DNA of 64,000 nt from NCBI GenBank assembly GCA_964550845.1, contig CAZKAD010000002.1, positions 1 to 64,000 of the forward strand. The letters run 5' to 3'. This DNA comes from CAYTKU01 sp964550845 (GTDB taxonomy: Bacteria; Patescibacteriota; Patescibacteriia; Magasanikbacterales; UBA922). This document shows positions 33,300 through 41,238 of the stretch, piece after piece. The translations under genes and the position numbers were made by a program. The notes beneath the pieces are model-generated. The model was not told the DNA's origin and ran no database searches. It worked only from the letters and a program-made list of their open reading frames with translations. Positions within the stretch are counted from its first letter, which is position 1; every line of letters begins with the position of its first letter.

Positions 33300-33398
33300 C
33301 AAAGGGATGTTTAACCGCTTTGACTGATATAATAATCTCGAAAAAATGATCTATCTCTCTTCGAAAAGAGAGATAAAATGAACTTTTTCGAGATTATT
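33300..33398 (+). promoter_or_regulatory. Nested inverted repeats enclosing a start codon
   Basis: After a GTTTAACCGC element, AATAATCTCGAAAAA (33331-33345) pairs perfectly with 33384-33398. The 38 bases enclosed hold a second perfect stem TATCTCTCTT-CGAA-AAGAGAGATA (33352-33375) and the ATG at 33378. The right outer arm lies in the first codons of the gene. Confidence 0.7.
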
Positions 33399-33989
33399 AC
33401 ACAAATGGATAAATATCTCCCTCAAACGATTAATCGTGTTCAACAAATCATCGAAGTTGCTAACGCTAAAACATTAGAGATCAAAAGTAAACCAGAAGTA
33501 AAGAAAATTATTTTTGCTGTTGAACATTCAATTGAGTTTGTTAAAGAATTGCTTGAAGAAAAGACCACGAAAAGAATAAGAAGGAAACAACATCAAGCTT
33601 TACTCGAAAAAATTCGATCTAGCAATGATGATACTTGTTTGGAAATGGCCGATCGCCGAAGATCAATTCAAGCCGTTCTTCTTGCTCTTCGTTATGGAAG
33701 ATACATTTCATCACTCGAAGCAATTCAGATTGCAATTAAGTATGGGCAATTTACTTTTTGTAAACTCGAACTTGAAATGTGGGCAGAAATTCCTTCCATT
33801 CCTGTAGATTATTACTACAAAGCAGTTGAACATGCAATTTACTTTTCCAGATATCGTTTACTCCGCCTTTTATTCACTCAACATTGTCTCGATTTTGAAC
33901 ATTTGTTTCAACATGCAAGACGATATTATCAAAAGTTACATCGGTCTGGACACCATTGTCACAGAAAAATTCAGAATTATTTGAGATGA
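33378..33989 (+). CDS. Helical-repeat hypothetical protein
   Basis: 203 residues. The second half has alternating hydrophobic helices (SIQAVLLALRYGRYISSLEA, IQIAIKYGQFTFCKLELEM, AVEHAIYFSRYRLLRLLF) reminiscent of degenerate ankyrin-like repeats without the canonical loops. The N-terminus is also helical. Its 3' end overlaps the convergent PQ-loop gene by 116 bases. The start lies in a two-stem structure. Function unknown. Confidence 0.65.
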   Translation: MNFFEIITQMDKYLPQTINRVQQIIEVANAKTLEIKSKPEVKKIIFAVEHSIEFVKELLEEKTTKRIRRKQHQALLEKIRSSNDDTCLEMADRRRSIQAVLLALRYGRYISSLEAIQIAIKYGQFTFCKLELEMWAEIPSIPVDYYYKAVEHAIYFSRYRLLRLLFTQHCLDFEHLFQHARRYYQKLHRSGHHCHRKIQNYLR

Positions 33990-34251
33990 GCCGAGAGAGA
34001 TATCTCCATCGAAGAATGTAAATAATCATATTTTGACACAAGGCAATTGAAGAAGAAACAATCCATACCCAATCATTTTCGATTATTCCATAAGCAATTG
34101 ATACGAGGTAACTTGAAGACTGAATGTTTAACATTTTGACTGAAATATCTCGAACTTTCTTAGTTCGAATCATTTTGAATATTTGAGGCAATCGATAAGT
34201 TAAACTCAGGATATTATACAAAATACCAAGAATCAAACTGGGAACTTCCAT
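33874..34251 (-). CDS. PQ-loop (SWEET-like) membrane protein
   Basis: 125 residues from MEVPSLILGILYN at 34251; the longer frame to 34311 lies in leader sequence. Three hydrophobic helices with LTYRLPQIFKMIRTK (the P-Q motif) and LNIQSSSYLVSIAYGI match one PQ-loop repeat, the basic unit of SWEET/semiSWEET transporters. Half-size proteins may dimerise to make a channel. Sugar or amino-acid transport across a host or virion membrane is a guess. The last ~35 residues, polar, overlap the 33378 gene. Confidence 0.75.
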   Translation of the reverse strand: MEVPSLILGILYNILSLTYRLPQIFKMIRTKKVRDISVKMLNIQSSSYLVSIAYGIIENDWVWIVSSSIALCQNMIIYILRWRYLSRLISNNSEFFCDNGVQTDVTFDNIVLHVETNVQNRDNVE

Positions 34252-34271
34252 TCGAAAGAGAAAGAGCAATG

Positions 34272-34279
34272 AAAATTGA
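34272..34279 (+). promoter_or_regulatory. AAAATTGA motif
   Basis: 41 bases before the ATG at 34320; overlaps the leader of the divergent PQ-loop gene. Confidence 0.55.
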
Positions 34280-34319
34280 GTTTTTTGTTTGATTCTTTTT
34301 GAACAGTTCAATTTTAACG

Positions 34320-35054
34320 ATGGAATCTTGGGTCGAAGAAACAGTTCGTAATTTCTCAGTTAATCTCCACACCGTTGAACGGGAAATGGGGAAAAAGTAC
34401 GAAATTCCATCTGAATTTCGGTCAATAAATATTGATCAACACGAAGAGCAAGATCGACAAGAGCAAGAAGAAAGTGATCAAGAATCGAAAATGTCTGGAG
34501 AATCAGACCAAGATAATATTTTTAAACCTGGAGTTCAACTTTCCGCGAAATCTGATCAAAAAATCACCTTTCGCCAAAAGATGAAATATATGATTCGATT
34601 TGCAATTCAAAACCACACTTTGCTACCAGCTTTCCAGTATGAAGGTATTTCATACAAATACTCTCCGAAATTAATTGAGCGTGTGGTTGAATTTTTCAGT
34701 CGCGAAGAACAGTCTCGAGAAGAAGCGAATTTCTTTCGAAAGGAAATTTTAAGAGACTTTAATCTCACACTTAGTCCAAAGTTGATGAGAGAACTTTACA
34801 ATCAGGCAGATCTTCGTAATGTCGATCATATGACCAAAGCTGAACTTCGACAATTTTTTGATTATGTGATCGAGCATCCATATGAAGATATTGGTCAAGT
34901 AGCAAAAAGATTCAACTACACAAGAGAAAAAACGAAACGAATTTGGAGAAGATATATTTACATCTTTATTTGCAAAGGTCGTCCTCGCATTCGACCTGAA
35001 GACTTTGATTTGATTCGACTTGATTTGCTTCAACTCGGACCAAAACGGAGATAA
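34320..35054 (+). CDS. Hypothetical protein with C-terminal HTH-like region
   Basis: 244 residues from MESWVEETVRN at 34320, chosen over 34299 because of spacing from AAAATTGA. Residues ~40-85 are acidic and repetitive (QDRQEQEESDQESKMSGESD). The last ~60 residues (DIGQVAKRFNYTREKTKRIWRR) look like a helix-turn-helix of the homeodomain-like/resolvase type, with a basic tail. It may bind DNA. No named family. Confidence 0.6.
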   Translation: MESWVEETVRNFSVNLHTVEREMGKKYEIPSEFRSINIDQHEEQDRQEQEESDQESKMSGESDQDNIFKPGVQLSAKSDQKITFRQKMKYMIRFAIQNHTLLPAFQYEGISYKYSPKLIERVVEFFSREEQSREEANFFRKEILRDFNLTLSPKLMRELYNQADLRNVDHMTKAELRQFFDYVIEHPYEDIGQVAKRFNYTREKTKRIWRRYIYIFICKGRPRIRPEDFDLIRLDLLQLGPKRR

Positions 35055-35132
35055 TTTCCATCAATTGAAATGCGAAAAATGAATTATTTTTTGTATTCTT
35101 TTCGAAGAATTACAAATTGTTAAAAAGACGGG

Positions 35133-35303
35133 ATGCCATACGATCAATTTACTCAAGTATTGAAAGTTTTGATGCGGATGCATTCACCTTTGTTTCCTTG
35201 TGTAACCGCGAAGAGACTTATGATTCGAACTTCAAAACCATTGTTGAGAAGATGGACTATTCGTCGAGGTTATCGACATCGAGTGAGTAAAGAAAAGAAA
35301 TAA
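35133..35303 (+). CDS. Small basic hypothetical protein
   Basis: 56 residues, starting MPYDQFTQVLKVLMRMHSPL and ending in a strongly basic segment (RLMIRTSKPLLRRWTIRRG and RHRVSKEKK). It fills the gap between the HTH-like gene and the convergent Holliday resolvase gene; an AAAATTGA is not obvious, but a TTCTTTTCGAAGAATT hairpin lies 30 bases upstream. Very basic small proteins of this size often bind nucleic acid. Moderate confidence that it is real. Confidence 0.5.
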   Translation: MPYDQFTQVLKVLMRMHSPLFPCVTAKRLMIRTSKPLLRRWTIRRGYRHRVSKEKK

Positions 35304-35329
35304 CCTTTCGAGGTGATTTCACGATTTCA

Positions 35330-35881
35330 TTACAATGGAGAATTTGCAGCGCAAAGTTCAGACAATTTTCGAAACGCTTTTAACTGGAGATATGAATCGG
35401 CCAGATCGTCATTCTTCTTTCCGGAGAGTTTTTTGCAACCGTCATGATCTTTTTGTTCGACAAAGATTGAAAGAGCTTTAGTAATTGCCCAATTTTTTCG
35501 ATCAGCTTTTTTCGGCATTTTCGGAGCCTTAAGTACACGTGTTTTGTTTGCGGCTGAAAAAAGATCGATATGTTTAAATGGTCCAAAATGATATTTGAAG
35601 AAGCCAAACAGACAACCTTGAATTAATTGGGCCTTCGGATTCAAGTTAAGTTGTCGTTCAATAATAATTGCTGAACAAGACTGCCAAATTGCAAAATGTT
35701 GAAGAAGAAACTGAAATAATTGAGTATATCTTTCACCATGCCCATCAAAATCAATCACTTCCCAAAGTATTCGCTTGCCATTGTAGAGCAAATCATTTGG
35801 AGAGAATTCTTCGACATAAAAAGCACAATTTCGAAATCCGGGGTCAATGCTACAGATTCGAATTTTGTCGGTTGAATTCAT
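35330..35881 (-). CDS. Holliday junction resolvase (poxvirus A22/RuvC-like)
   Basis: 183 residues, the normal size. RNase-H-fold nuclease that cuts four-way junctions and resolves concatemers. Catalytic acidic residues are in CSIDPGFRN (D near residue 13), AIIIERQ (E near 74) and KKNDDLADSYLQ (D-D near 155). A KMPKKADRKNWAI basic segment follows the central part. Core gene of many Nucleocytoviricota; acts with the packaging ATPase in producing unit-length genomes. Confidence 0.9.
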   Translation of the reverse strand: MNSTDKIRICSIDPGFRNCAFYVEEFSPNDLLYNGKRILWEVIDFDGHGERYTQLFQFLLQHFAIWQSCSAIIIERQLNLNPKAQLIQGCLFGFFKYHFGPFKHIDLFSAANKTRVLKAPKMPKKADRKNWAITKALSIFVEQKDHDGCKKLSGKKNDDLADSYLQLKAFRKLSELCAANSPL

Positions 35882-35980
35882 TTCTTTATATGGATGGACT
35901 TTAATTAAATAATTAAGAGAGAAATTTTCGTATTAAACATCAAAATAATTCGCCAAAGATTGGTTTTAGAGAAGAATAAA

Positions 35981-36214
35981 ATGGGGAACTCATCAACATA
36001 CAAAATTATTCAATTGCCGAAAGATAAGTATTTCGATTATGCAGCTGGGATTATTGATCTTAATCGTGATCTTAATGTAATCTATGTTTATTGTGAACAT
36101 TTCTTTACACTTACACAACAAAGAGATGATAAAATTTTATCTTTTAAGATACATACAAAACCACCAAAAACTGTCAATATTAGAAATTTTCCCGGAGTCT
36201 ATTGGCTCCGTTAA
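35981..36214 (+). CDS. Small hypothetical protein, possible N-myristoylation
   Basis: 77 residues from ATG 35981, encoding MGNSSTYKIIQLPKDKYFDY. G2 followed by S/T at positions 5-6 fits the N-myristoylation consensus; this is why I prefer it to the upstream start at 35960. The remainder is a beta-rich domain. No family recognised. Confidence 0.6.
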   Translation: MGNSSTYKIIQLPKDKYFDYAAGIIDLNRDLNVIYVYCEHFFTLTQQRDDKILSFKIHTKPPKTVNIRNFPGVYWLR

Positions 36215-36304
36215 AAAGTAATCAAGGCTATCAAAAAGTAAACTTTTATTATTGGTCTTAGTTTTAATCTCAGTTTCAAAATAGACGTTTAACTACTAAT
36301 ATAC

Positions 36305-36312
36305 AAAATTGA
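36305..36312 (+). promoter_or_regulatory. AAAATTGA motif
   Basis: 70 bases before the ATG at 36382, followed by a T run as in several other copies. Confidence 0.5.
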
Positions 36313-36381
36313 TTTTTTCTGTCTTTGTTATGAGAGATTTAACAAAAAATCAAAAGTTGATTATTTGGATCAGGATTTGTA

Positions 36382-36873
36382 ATGTTTGGTTCGAATTCAG
36401 TTTTGAATAATTCTCTAAATATTCACGCGAAAGCTAGTCGAGCTTATAAGTCTAAGTCTAAAAATTATACTTCTCGCCGGTGTTCATTGCTGGAAGCGAA
36501 AAAAGAATATCTCGAAGAGATCTACGATGATATTCTCGAACAAAATTTAGTTTCGCAGCAAATTATAGAACAAGAAGAACAAATTATTCGTCGATTAATT
36601 CTTGACGATGTCGGTGAAAAATTGATGCCTCGTGTAGGAGCTTGTTCAATTCAGAGGAAAGGAATGCATCTCGGAGAAATAGTTATTACTCTTGATCCTT
36701 TCGACAAAATTTTCCTCGAAATGAAACATGTCGAGAAAATTGTCGACAAACTTCGACAAAAATATATTGCCAATTGGGCTCAAGAAAAGAAGATATCATT
36801 TGGATATGGAGTTCACGCCGTAACCGATGGCAAGATTTCTTTTACTGCATCGTTGCATTGTTATACTGATTAA
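36382..36873 (+). CDS. Hypothetical protein
   Basis: 163 residues. Basic N-terminus (SRAYKSKSKNYTSRRC), a long helix with acidic/hydrophobic alternation (EAKKEYLEEIYDDILEQN ... IEQEEQIIRRL), then a mixed domain with LGEIVITLDPFDKIF and VEKIVDKLRQKYI. No family recognised. The stop codon forms the left edge of a hairpin. Confidence 0.65.
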   Translation: MFGSNSVLNNSLNIHAKASRAYKSKSKNYTSRRCSLLEAKKEYLEEIYDDILEQNLVSQQIIEQEEQIIRRLILDDVGEKLMPRVGACSIQRKGMHLGEIVITLDPFDKIFLEMKHVEKIVDKLRQKYIANWAQEKKISFGYGVHAVTDGKISFTASLHCYTD

Positions 36874-36894
36874 TAAATCTCTCGAGATTTATTA
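36871..36894. terminator. Hairpin overlapping a stop codon between convergent genes
   Basis: TAATAAATCT-CTCG-AGATTTATTA, a perfect 10-bp stem whose first three bases are the TAA stop of the 36382 gene. The convergent gene stops at 36902. Confidence 0.65.
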
Positions 36895-36901
36895 TAACTT
36901 T

Positions 36902-37675
36902 TTAACAGCATCCAAAAAATCTCTTCCACCAACTTGTTGAAACTGGCGGATCTTCATTCCAGGCCGAATGAAACGCTGGAAAATTTGAGTGATCAGGCCA
37001 GCCGAGATGAACCTTTATTTTTTGCCATTCCGGAATTTCCTCTTCAATCTGAATAATTCGGGGAATCCACAATTGTCCTTTTTCGGTATAGTCATTCACC
37101 GTTCCAAAATAACGGAACCATGTTTTAGCATGAGGATACAACGCATGCGAATTCCAGGCTACATAAATCACCGGAGATTCATCTTGATATTCAATATCTT
37201 CACCGTTCAGCCACAAACCATCCTTTGAGCCATGAGCTCCGAAGTAAACTTTACTAATTTTATACGTCGTTGGATCAAGAAGAAAAGTAACTCGTTCAAG
37301 ATCGCCTTGATGAGCTCCAGCGGAAATACATCCGCAACTCGGGGTTCCACATACATTCAAATTTCCATTAAATGGGAATATCAGAAAGAAAACAACTCGA
37401 ATAAATTGTGGATCTCGGCGATCGACTCGTGCATAAACTGGAGCATCAAGAGATCCTTCAAGTTCGGTGTGTTTAAGTGAATAACCATTTGAATAACGAA
37501 GTAATCTTTGAACTGGCTCTTTCTCTTCTTGAAGAGATAATACTTTTTCGGTTGGAGTCCAAACCTCGGCACTTTGAATCATCTTTTCAACCTCTTGTGG
37601 AAAGAACGCTTCTTTCCGATGAAACCAAAAGATTGGCCGAATTGAATTTAGCAAATCGGAATCTGATAACTCCAT
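36902..37675 (-). CDS. Vps62-like protein (DUF946 type)
   Basis: 257 residues. The region FLIFPFNGNLNVCG, GAHQGDLERVTFLLDP, GAHGSKDGLWL and VIYVAWNSHALYPHAKT has the pattern of the Vps62 (vacuolar protein sorting 62) family of fungi and plants. The C-terminus (WWKRFFGCC) ends with two cysteines and could be lipid-modified. Cellular Vps62 proteins are linked to vacuolar sorting; molecular function is unclear. The gene may have been captured from a host and could act at endomembranes. Confidence 0.8.
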   Translation of the reverse strand: MELSDSDLLNSIRPIFWFHRKEAFFPQEVEKMIQSAEVWTPTEKVLSLQEEKEPVQRLLRYSNGYSLKHTELEGSLDAPVYARVDRRDPQFIRVVFFLIFPFNGNLNVCGTPSCGCISAGAHQGDLERVTFLLDPTTYKISKVYFGAHGSKDGLWLNGEDIEYQDESPVIYVAWNSHALYPHAKTWFRYFGTVNDYTEKGQLWIPRIIQIEEEIPEWQKIKVHLGWPDHSNFPAFHSAWNEDPPVSTSWWKRFFGCC

Positions 37676-37738
37676 CCCTTTGGGTATTTTATTTACTCAA
37701 AATTTGTTTAATTGGTTCCCTTTTGGATGGTAAAAATA

Positions 37739-37759
37739 ACTTTCCTCGAGAGGAGAGTT
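37739..37759. repeat. Intergenic inverted repeat
   Basis: AACTTTCCTC-GA-GAGGAGAGTT with one mismatch, between the ATG at 37675 and the stop at 37758 (both minus strand). Confidence 0.5.
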
Positions 37760-38345
37760 AATTCTTCGCAGCGGTAGCAGTAGCAGTGTAGTGATCTTCA
37801 ATGTCGGATAAAATCAGATTGATCAAAGTCAATCCTTCAATTTCTCTTTGTCCTCCATATTCTGGATACTGAAAATGTCCCGCTGATCGTATGATTTGTT
37901 CATAAGAAGCAAACATTGGAAATCGAACATTCGTAACAATGGAGATTCGAATTTTAAGATCATTATCCAGAATGGCGTTAGCCAAATCTTTTTCAGTTGA
38001 GACTTCATTCTCGACATATTTTTGATATGCTTGAGCTTCTTCTTTGAAAGTGAGAAAATTGACGTTCACATTCGATGCTTTGAACCAACGATACATTACA
38101 TGATCGAAAAGGTTATAAGTTTCGTGATCATCATTGTCGTCGTCATTACGATCTCTCGTCTCAATCTGAAGTTGCTTTGTCTTTTTGGCGCACAATGCAA
38201 ACCGAGATAAAACGACGTCAAATATTTCCTTATTGATGATGAGGTCTGGTACAACTGTCGGTTCACCATCATTGTCAACCACAATTTTACCCAATCGATC
38301 TTTTCCTTCAAGGAAGTAAAGAGAAATTTTAGTCATCTTACTCAT
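37758..38345 (-). CDS. Hypothetical protein
   Basis: 195 residues, unrecognised. Opens with a beta-rich part (MTKISLYFLEGKDRLGKIVV), has a low-complexity acidic stretch (RDRNDDDNDDHE), then helical segments (KEEAQAYQKYVENEVSTEK) and ends in Thr/Ala repeats (YTATATAAKN). ATG 38336 is an alternative start. A variant motif, AAAACTGA, is 61 bases upstream. Confidence 0.65.
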   Translation of the reverse strand: MSKMTKISLYFLEGKDRLGKIVVDNDGEPTVVPDLIINKEIFDVVLSRFALCAKKTKQLQIETRDRNDDDNDDHETYNLFDHVMYRWFKASNVNVNFLTFKEEAQAYQKYVENEVSTEKDLANAILDNDLKIRISIVTNVRFPMFASYEQIIRSAGHFQYPEYGGQREIEGLTLINLILSDIEDHYTATATAAKN

Positions 38346-38405
38346 CTCTTATTGTTGTGTGATCACTTGAATCTTTAATCATGAGAGAATTCCTCATCTA
38401 AAAAA

Positions 38406-38413
38406 TCAGTTTT
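38406..38413 (-). promoter_or_regulatory. AAAACTGA variant motif (minus strand)
   Basis: TCAGTTTT on the plus strand, 61 bases upstream of the ATG at 38345. Same variant at 57114 and 62973. Confidence 0.4.
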
Positions 38414-38442
38414 CGGATCGAATGGGGTAAATTGTTTGCTTC

Positions 38443-38946
38443 TCAAGAGAAGAAAACTACTTTAATAACGAAACCGATTTCAACGATTAAGGCAATAATG
38501 CTGAATGTGAGAGAAAAGCCCCAGCCGACAATATCAATTCGATTGGTAAATGAATGCTCTCGAGTCGGATTCACGTAACAAGTGATACTCAAAGAAGACT
38601 GAACAGAGGCAAGGTTACTTTGAACCTTTGTTCGGGTTTGTCCTCCGACTCTCCAAAATTCTTCAAGTGCCGGAAACTGATTTGTGGTGGTTCCATTTGA
38701 GTCTGCACACTGATAAAACCAGTTTCCAGTCCATCGCATGGCAATTGAATCTGAGCCTTCGAATTTCACATCACTCAAAGGAGGAGAACATAAACATTGA
38801 TCCCACTGTTGCAATTGGCTATCTTTGTGAACCACAAGACAGCTAATCACAAACCAGGCCACAGTTCCAAAGAAAACCAAAATGCACATAACAAACAAAA
38901 GGACAGTTTGACTGTCACAATTGCATCCGGAAGAAGAGCGAGTCAT
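38443..38946 (-). CDS. Two-span membrane protein
   Basis: 167 residues. Hydrophobic helices at ~14-36 (LLFVMCILVFFGTVAWFVI) and ~143-165 (FSLTFSIIALIVEIGFVI) flank a ~100-residue loop with five to six cysteines and Trp residues (WDQCLCSPPL, MRWTGNWFYQCADS). The arrangement suggests a disulfide-bonded ectodomain between two membrane spans, as in viral envelope or inner-membrane proteins. No family recognised. Confidence 0.7.
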   Translation of the reverse strand: MTRSSSGCNCDSQTVLLFVMCILVFFGTVAWFVISCLVVHKDSQLQQWDQCLCSPPLSDVKFEGSDSIAMRWTGNWFYQCADSNGTTTNQFPALEEFWRVGGQTRTKVQSNLASVQSSLSITCYVNPTREHSFTNRIDIVGWGFSLTFSIIALIVEIGFVIKVVFFS

Positions 38947-39031
38947 TATTGTTTTGATTTTTTACGTTTATATATGTAAATGTTTAAATGTGTGAATGTT
39001 TGAATAACGTTAAGTTGTGCAGTGAAAAAAA

Positions 39032-39039
39032 TCAATTTT
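39032..39039 (-). promoter_or_regulatory. AAAATTGA motif (minus strand)
   Basis: 86 bases upstream of the ATG at 38946; back-to-back with the plus-strand motif at 39054. Confidence 0.5.
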
Positions 39040-39053
39040 AAAAAGGGATGTTC

Positions 39054-39061
39054 AAAATTGA
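39054..39061 (+). promoter_or_regulatory. AAAATTGA motif
   Basis: 75 bases before the ATG at 39136, followed by TTTTTTT. Confidence 0.5.
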
Positions 39062-39135
39062 GTTTTTTTCTAAAGTAATTACATTCTTTCATCTTTTCGT
39101 CTTTTTATCCGCCACTAAGATCGATCCTCCCGAAA

Positions 39136-39714
39136 ATGGCACTTGTTAAAAATTGCCTTATCATTTCTCTTGAATGCGATTACAATGACATGATACAACA
39201 ATATCGCGTTTCCCGATATGCCGAAGGCAAGCAATTGTCCTTCGGTGAAGGAAAACAAAAGGTCTCGACAGTTCTATATCAAGATCAAACTGGTGGTCAA
39301 TTTCGAACAATTGACTTTTTTATTCAAGCGTTGAAGCAAGGAAAGGTTTTTGATGTTTACAGTCAACAAGTTTCACTCTCAAAGTTCAAATGGAAACTCT
39401 TTTTGACTTCAAAATACCATCGAGTTGGAGATATTCCTCCATTGGAACAATTGAGCGAAGAATTCAAACGATTTGTTTGGACTGATAAAGTATTCGCAGA
39501 ATATCTTTCCGCAAATGACGGTGATGAATGTAAGGATCTGTTTGCAAATTACACTGTGATGATTGATTTGTCCCAACAAATTTGGAAAAGGAGAGATTTG
39601 CTTGATTTTCTTCAACAAAAGCCATCTGCGGAACTTGATCGAGACAGTGATCCTGAAGTCTACAAACAATTTGCCCAGTTTGAAGACAAACTATTTGGAT
39701 TGTTAAAAGAATAA
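39136..39714 (+). CDS. Member of the ~190-residue 'P-x-x-CLII' paralogous family
   Basis: 192 residues. Opens MALVKNCLIISLECD, continues QYRVSRYAEGKQLSFGEG, WKLFLTSKYHRVGDIPPLEQ and LSEEFKRFVWT, and ends in QFEDKLFGLLKE, aligning with the 16399 and 17089 proteins. First of three tandem copies on the plus strand. Function unknown. Confidence 0.75.
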   Translation: MALVKNCLIISLECDYNDMIQQYRVSRYAEGKQLSFGEGKQKVSTVLYQDQTGGQFRTIDFFIQALKQGKVFDVYSQQVSLSKFKWKLFLTSKYHRVGDIPPLEQLSEEFKRFVWTDKVFAEYLSANDGDECKDLFANYTVMIDLSQQIWKRRDLLDFLQQKPSAELDRDSDPEVYKQFAQFEDKLFGLLKE

Positions 39715-39748
39715 CCGAATGAAAGAATGAAAAATAAAAAGTAATCTT

Positions 39749-39777
39749 TCTTTTCCTCTCGAGGAAAAGAAAATTGA
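39749..39777 (+). promoter_or_regulatory. Hairpin fused to an AAAATTGA motif
   Basis: CTTTTCCTCTCGAGGAAAAG stem immediately followed by AAAATTGA (39770-39777), 54 bases before the ATG at 39831. The same cassette recurs at 40437-40464 before the next paralog. Confidence 0.6.
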
Positions 39778-39830
39778 TTTTTTTCTCTTCTTTTCTGGTG
39801 AAATTTAAAAGTCTACAATTAATTATCTAT

Positions 39831-40427
39831 ATGGCGCTTCCTCAAAATCATTTGGCAATCAAAGTATCATTTGATCGACAAGATCGTGTTGCGAGTTATC
39901 AAATCTCTCATAAGGACAAAGGAGAATTTGTCCCAGTACACAAAAATAAGAATTGTGGAAGCTATCTTCGTGGATACGAAAATAAGAACGATAACTTGAC
40001 GTTCAATCTATTCACTCTTGCTGTGAGTAAAGGACTGGTGTGGACTCGAGAAGATGAATCGAAGAAGGTTGATGAATCGACGTTCAAGTGGAATACTTTT
40101 GTCTGCTCGACATATCGCTCACTTGCGATGTTGCCTCCACTTGACGAACTGAAAGAAGCATATTCTACATTTGAAATGTCGAATGAAGGAATGAAAAAAT
40201 TTCTTCAAAAAGCCGATGACATTATGAATCAATATCACATCATAATTGATGTCGAAAAGCAACCCGAATTGACGAGAGATCTTCTCGATCTTCTCAACCA
40301 AAAAGATTACGTTTTGGCTGATGAGAACGAGATTGAAGATCAAGATGAGATGGGTGACTATACAGAGAATCTTGCCTTTTTCAACAAAGTTGAAGACCTC
40401 TTGTATCTTCTTATACAACGCGCATAA
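39831..40427 (+). CDS. Member of the ~190-residue 'P-x-x-CLII' paralogous family
   Basis: 198 residues from MALPQNHLAIKVSFD at 39831; the open frame upstream (from 39774) is promoter sequence. Shared blocks: YQISHKDKGEFVPVHKN, WNTFVCSTYRSLAMLPPLDE, LKEAYSTFEMS. Most similar to the 40618 copy, including the upstream regulatory DNA, so the two arose by a recent tandem duplication. Confidence 0.75.
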   Translation: MALPQNHLAIKVSFDRQDRVASYQISHKDKGEFVPVHKNKNCGSYLRGYENKNDNLTFNLFTLAVSKGLVWTREDESKKVDESTFKWNTFVCSTYRSLAMLPPLDELKEAYSTFEMSNEGMKKFLQKADDIMNQYHIIIDVEKQPELTRDLLDLLNQKDYVLADENEIEDQDEMGDYTENLAFFNKVEDLLYLLIQRA

Positions 40428-40436
40428 ATAATATTT

Positions 40437-40464
40437 CTTCTCCTCTCGAGGAAAAGAAAATTGA
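40437..40464 (+). promoter_or_regulatory. Hairpin fused to an AAAATTGA motif
   Basis: CTTCTCCTCTCGAGGAAAAG stem followed by AAAATTGA (40457-40464). The ATG (40618) is 154 bases away because an array of palindromic elements lies between. Confidence 0.55.
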
Positions 40465-40527
40465 GTTTTTTCTCTTTATTGTTGATGAAATTAAGAATTC
40501 GTCAATTAAAAGTCTCCGGGACTCATT

Positions 40528-40617
40528 AAACGTTCTTAAAGAACTGGTTAAACGTTCTTAAAGAACTGGTTAAACGTTCTTAAAGAACTGGTTAAACGTT
40601 CTTAAAGAAACGGTTAA
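40528..40617. repeat. Tandem array of palindromic elements between promoter motif and start codon
   Basis: Four 22-base units of AAACGTTCTTAAAGAAC plus TGGTT (last one diverged), ending GGTTAAATG at the start codon of the 40618 gene. Stem GTTCTT/AAGAAC with one-base loop. The paralog at 39831 lacks the array at the equivalent position. Confidence 0.85.
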
Positions 40618-41181
40618 ATGGAGATTCCCCAAGAATACTTAGCAATTAAAGTGTCTTTCAATTTAAAATCTAATACCACCCATTATAGCATTAGTCACAA
40701 ACGAGAAGGCCAATATATTCCTATTCAAAATAGTATAAAATTTGTCTTTTATTTTCGCCGTTATGGGAATAAGAGCATTAATAATTATCTAGCTCATAGT
40801 TTGTTTATTCGCGCCTTGGATAAAGGTTTGGTATGGACGCAAACGGATAATCCAAGACGGATTGAAGCATCTGAATTCAAGTGGAATGCCTTTCTTTGCT
40901 CAACCTATCAGTCGCTAGAAAGGTTACCTCCCCTCGGCGAATTGAAAGAGCAATATTCTTCATTTGAGATGAAGGATGTAGACATAAAAAATTTATTTCT
41001 AAAGGATGGTACAATTATGGATCAATATTTCATCGCCATTGATGTTACTCGGAAACCTAAACTTATTGCTGCATTTCTTGAGCATATTGATCAAAAATGT
41101 TTTGTTTCGGTTGTTGAGAACGAAGATAAAGATCTTGAACTCTTCAACACTACCGAAACGTTTTTGTTTATGCTTGTATAA
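40618..41181 (+). CDS. Member of the ~190-residue 'P-x-x-CLII' paralogous family
   Basis: 187 residues, MEIPQEYLAIKVSFN at the start, YSISHKREGQYIPIQN, WNAFLCSTYQSLERLPPLGE and LKEQYSSFEMK. About the same architecture as 39831, with more AT-rich codons. The start codon abuts the palindromic array, so a transcript from the AAAATTGA at 40457 would carry four hairpins in its leader. Confidence 0.75.
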   Translation: MEIPQEYLAIKVSFNLKSNTTHYSISHKREGQYIPIQNSIKFVFYFRRYGNKSINNYLAHSLFIRALDKGLVWTQTDNPRRIEASEFKWNAFLCSTYQSLERLPPLGELKEQYSSFEMKDVDIKNLFLKDGTIMDQYFIAIDVTRKPKLIAAFLEHIDQKCFVSVVENEDKDLELFNTTETFLFMLV

Positions 41182-41192
41182 CAAATTTAAAT

Positions 41193-41220
41193 ATTTCTTC
41201 TCCTCTCGAGGAAAAGAAAT
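41193..41220. terminator. Hairpin between convergent genes
   Basis: ATTTCTTCTCC and GGAAAAGAAAT arms with one mismatch around TCTCGA, between stops at 41181 and 41239. Confidence 0.6.
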
Positions 41221-41238
41221 AACAACTCTATTTCATAA

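Noticed and set aside
35055..35132. tRNA or other structured RNA gene in the gap
   Set aside because: Only a short hairpin is visible; no cloverleaf or conserved RNA signature could be traced by eye.
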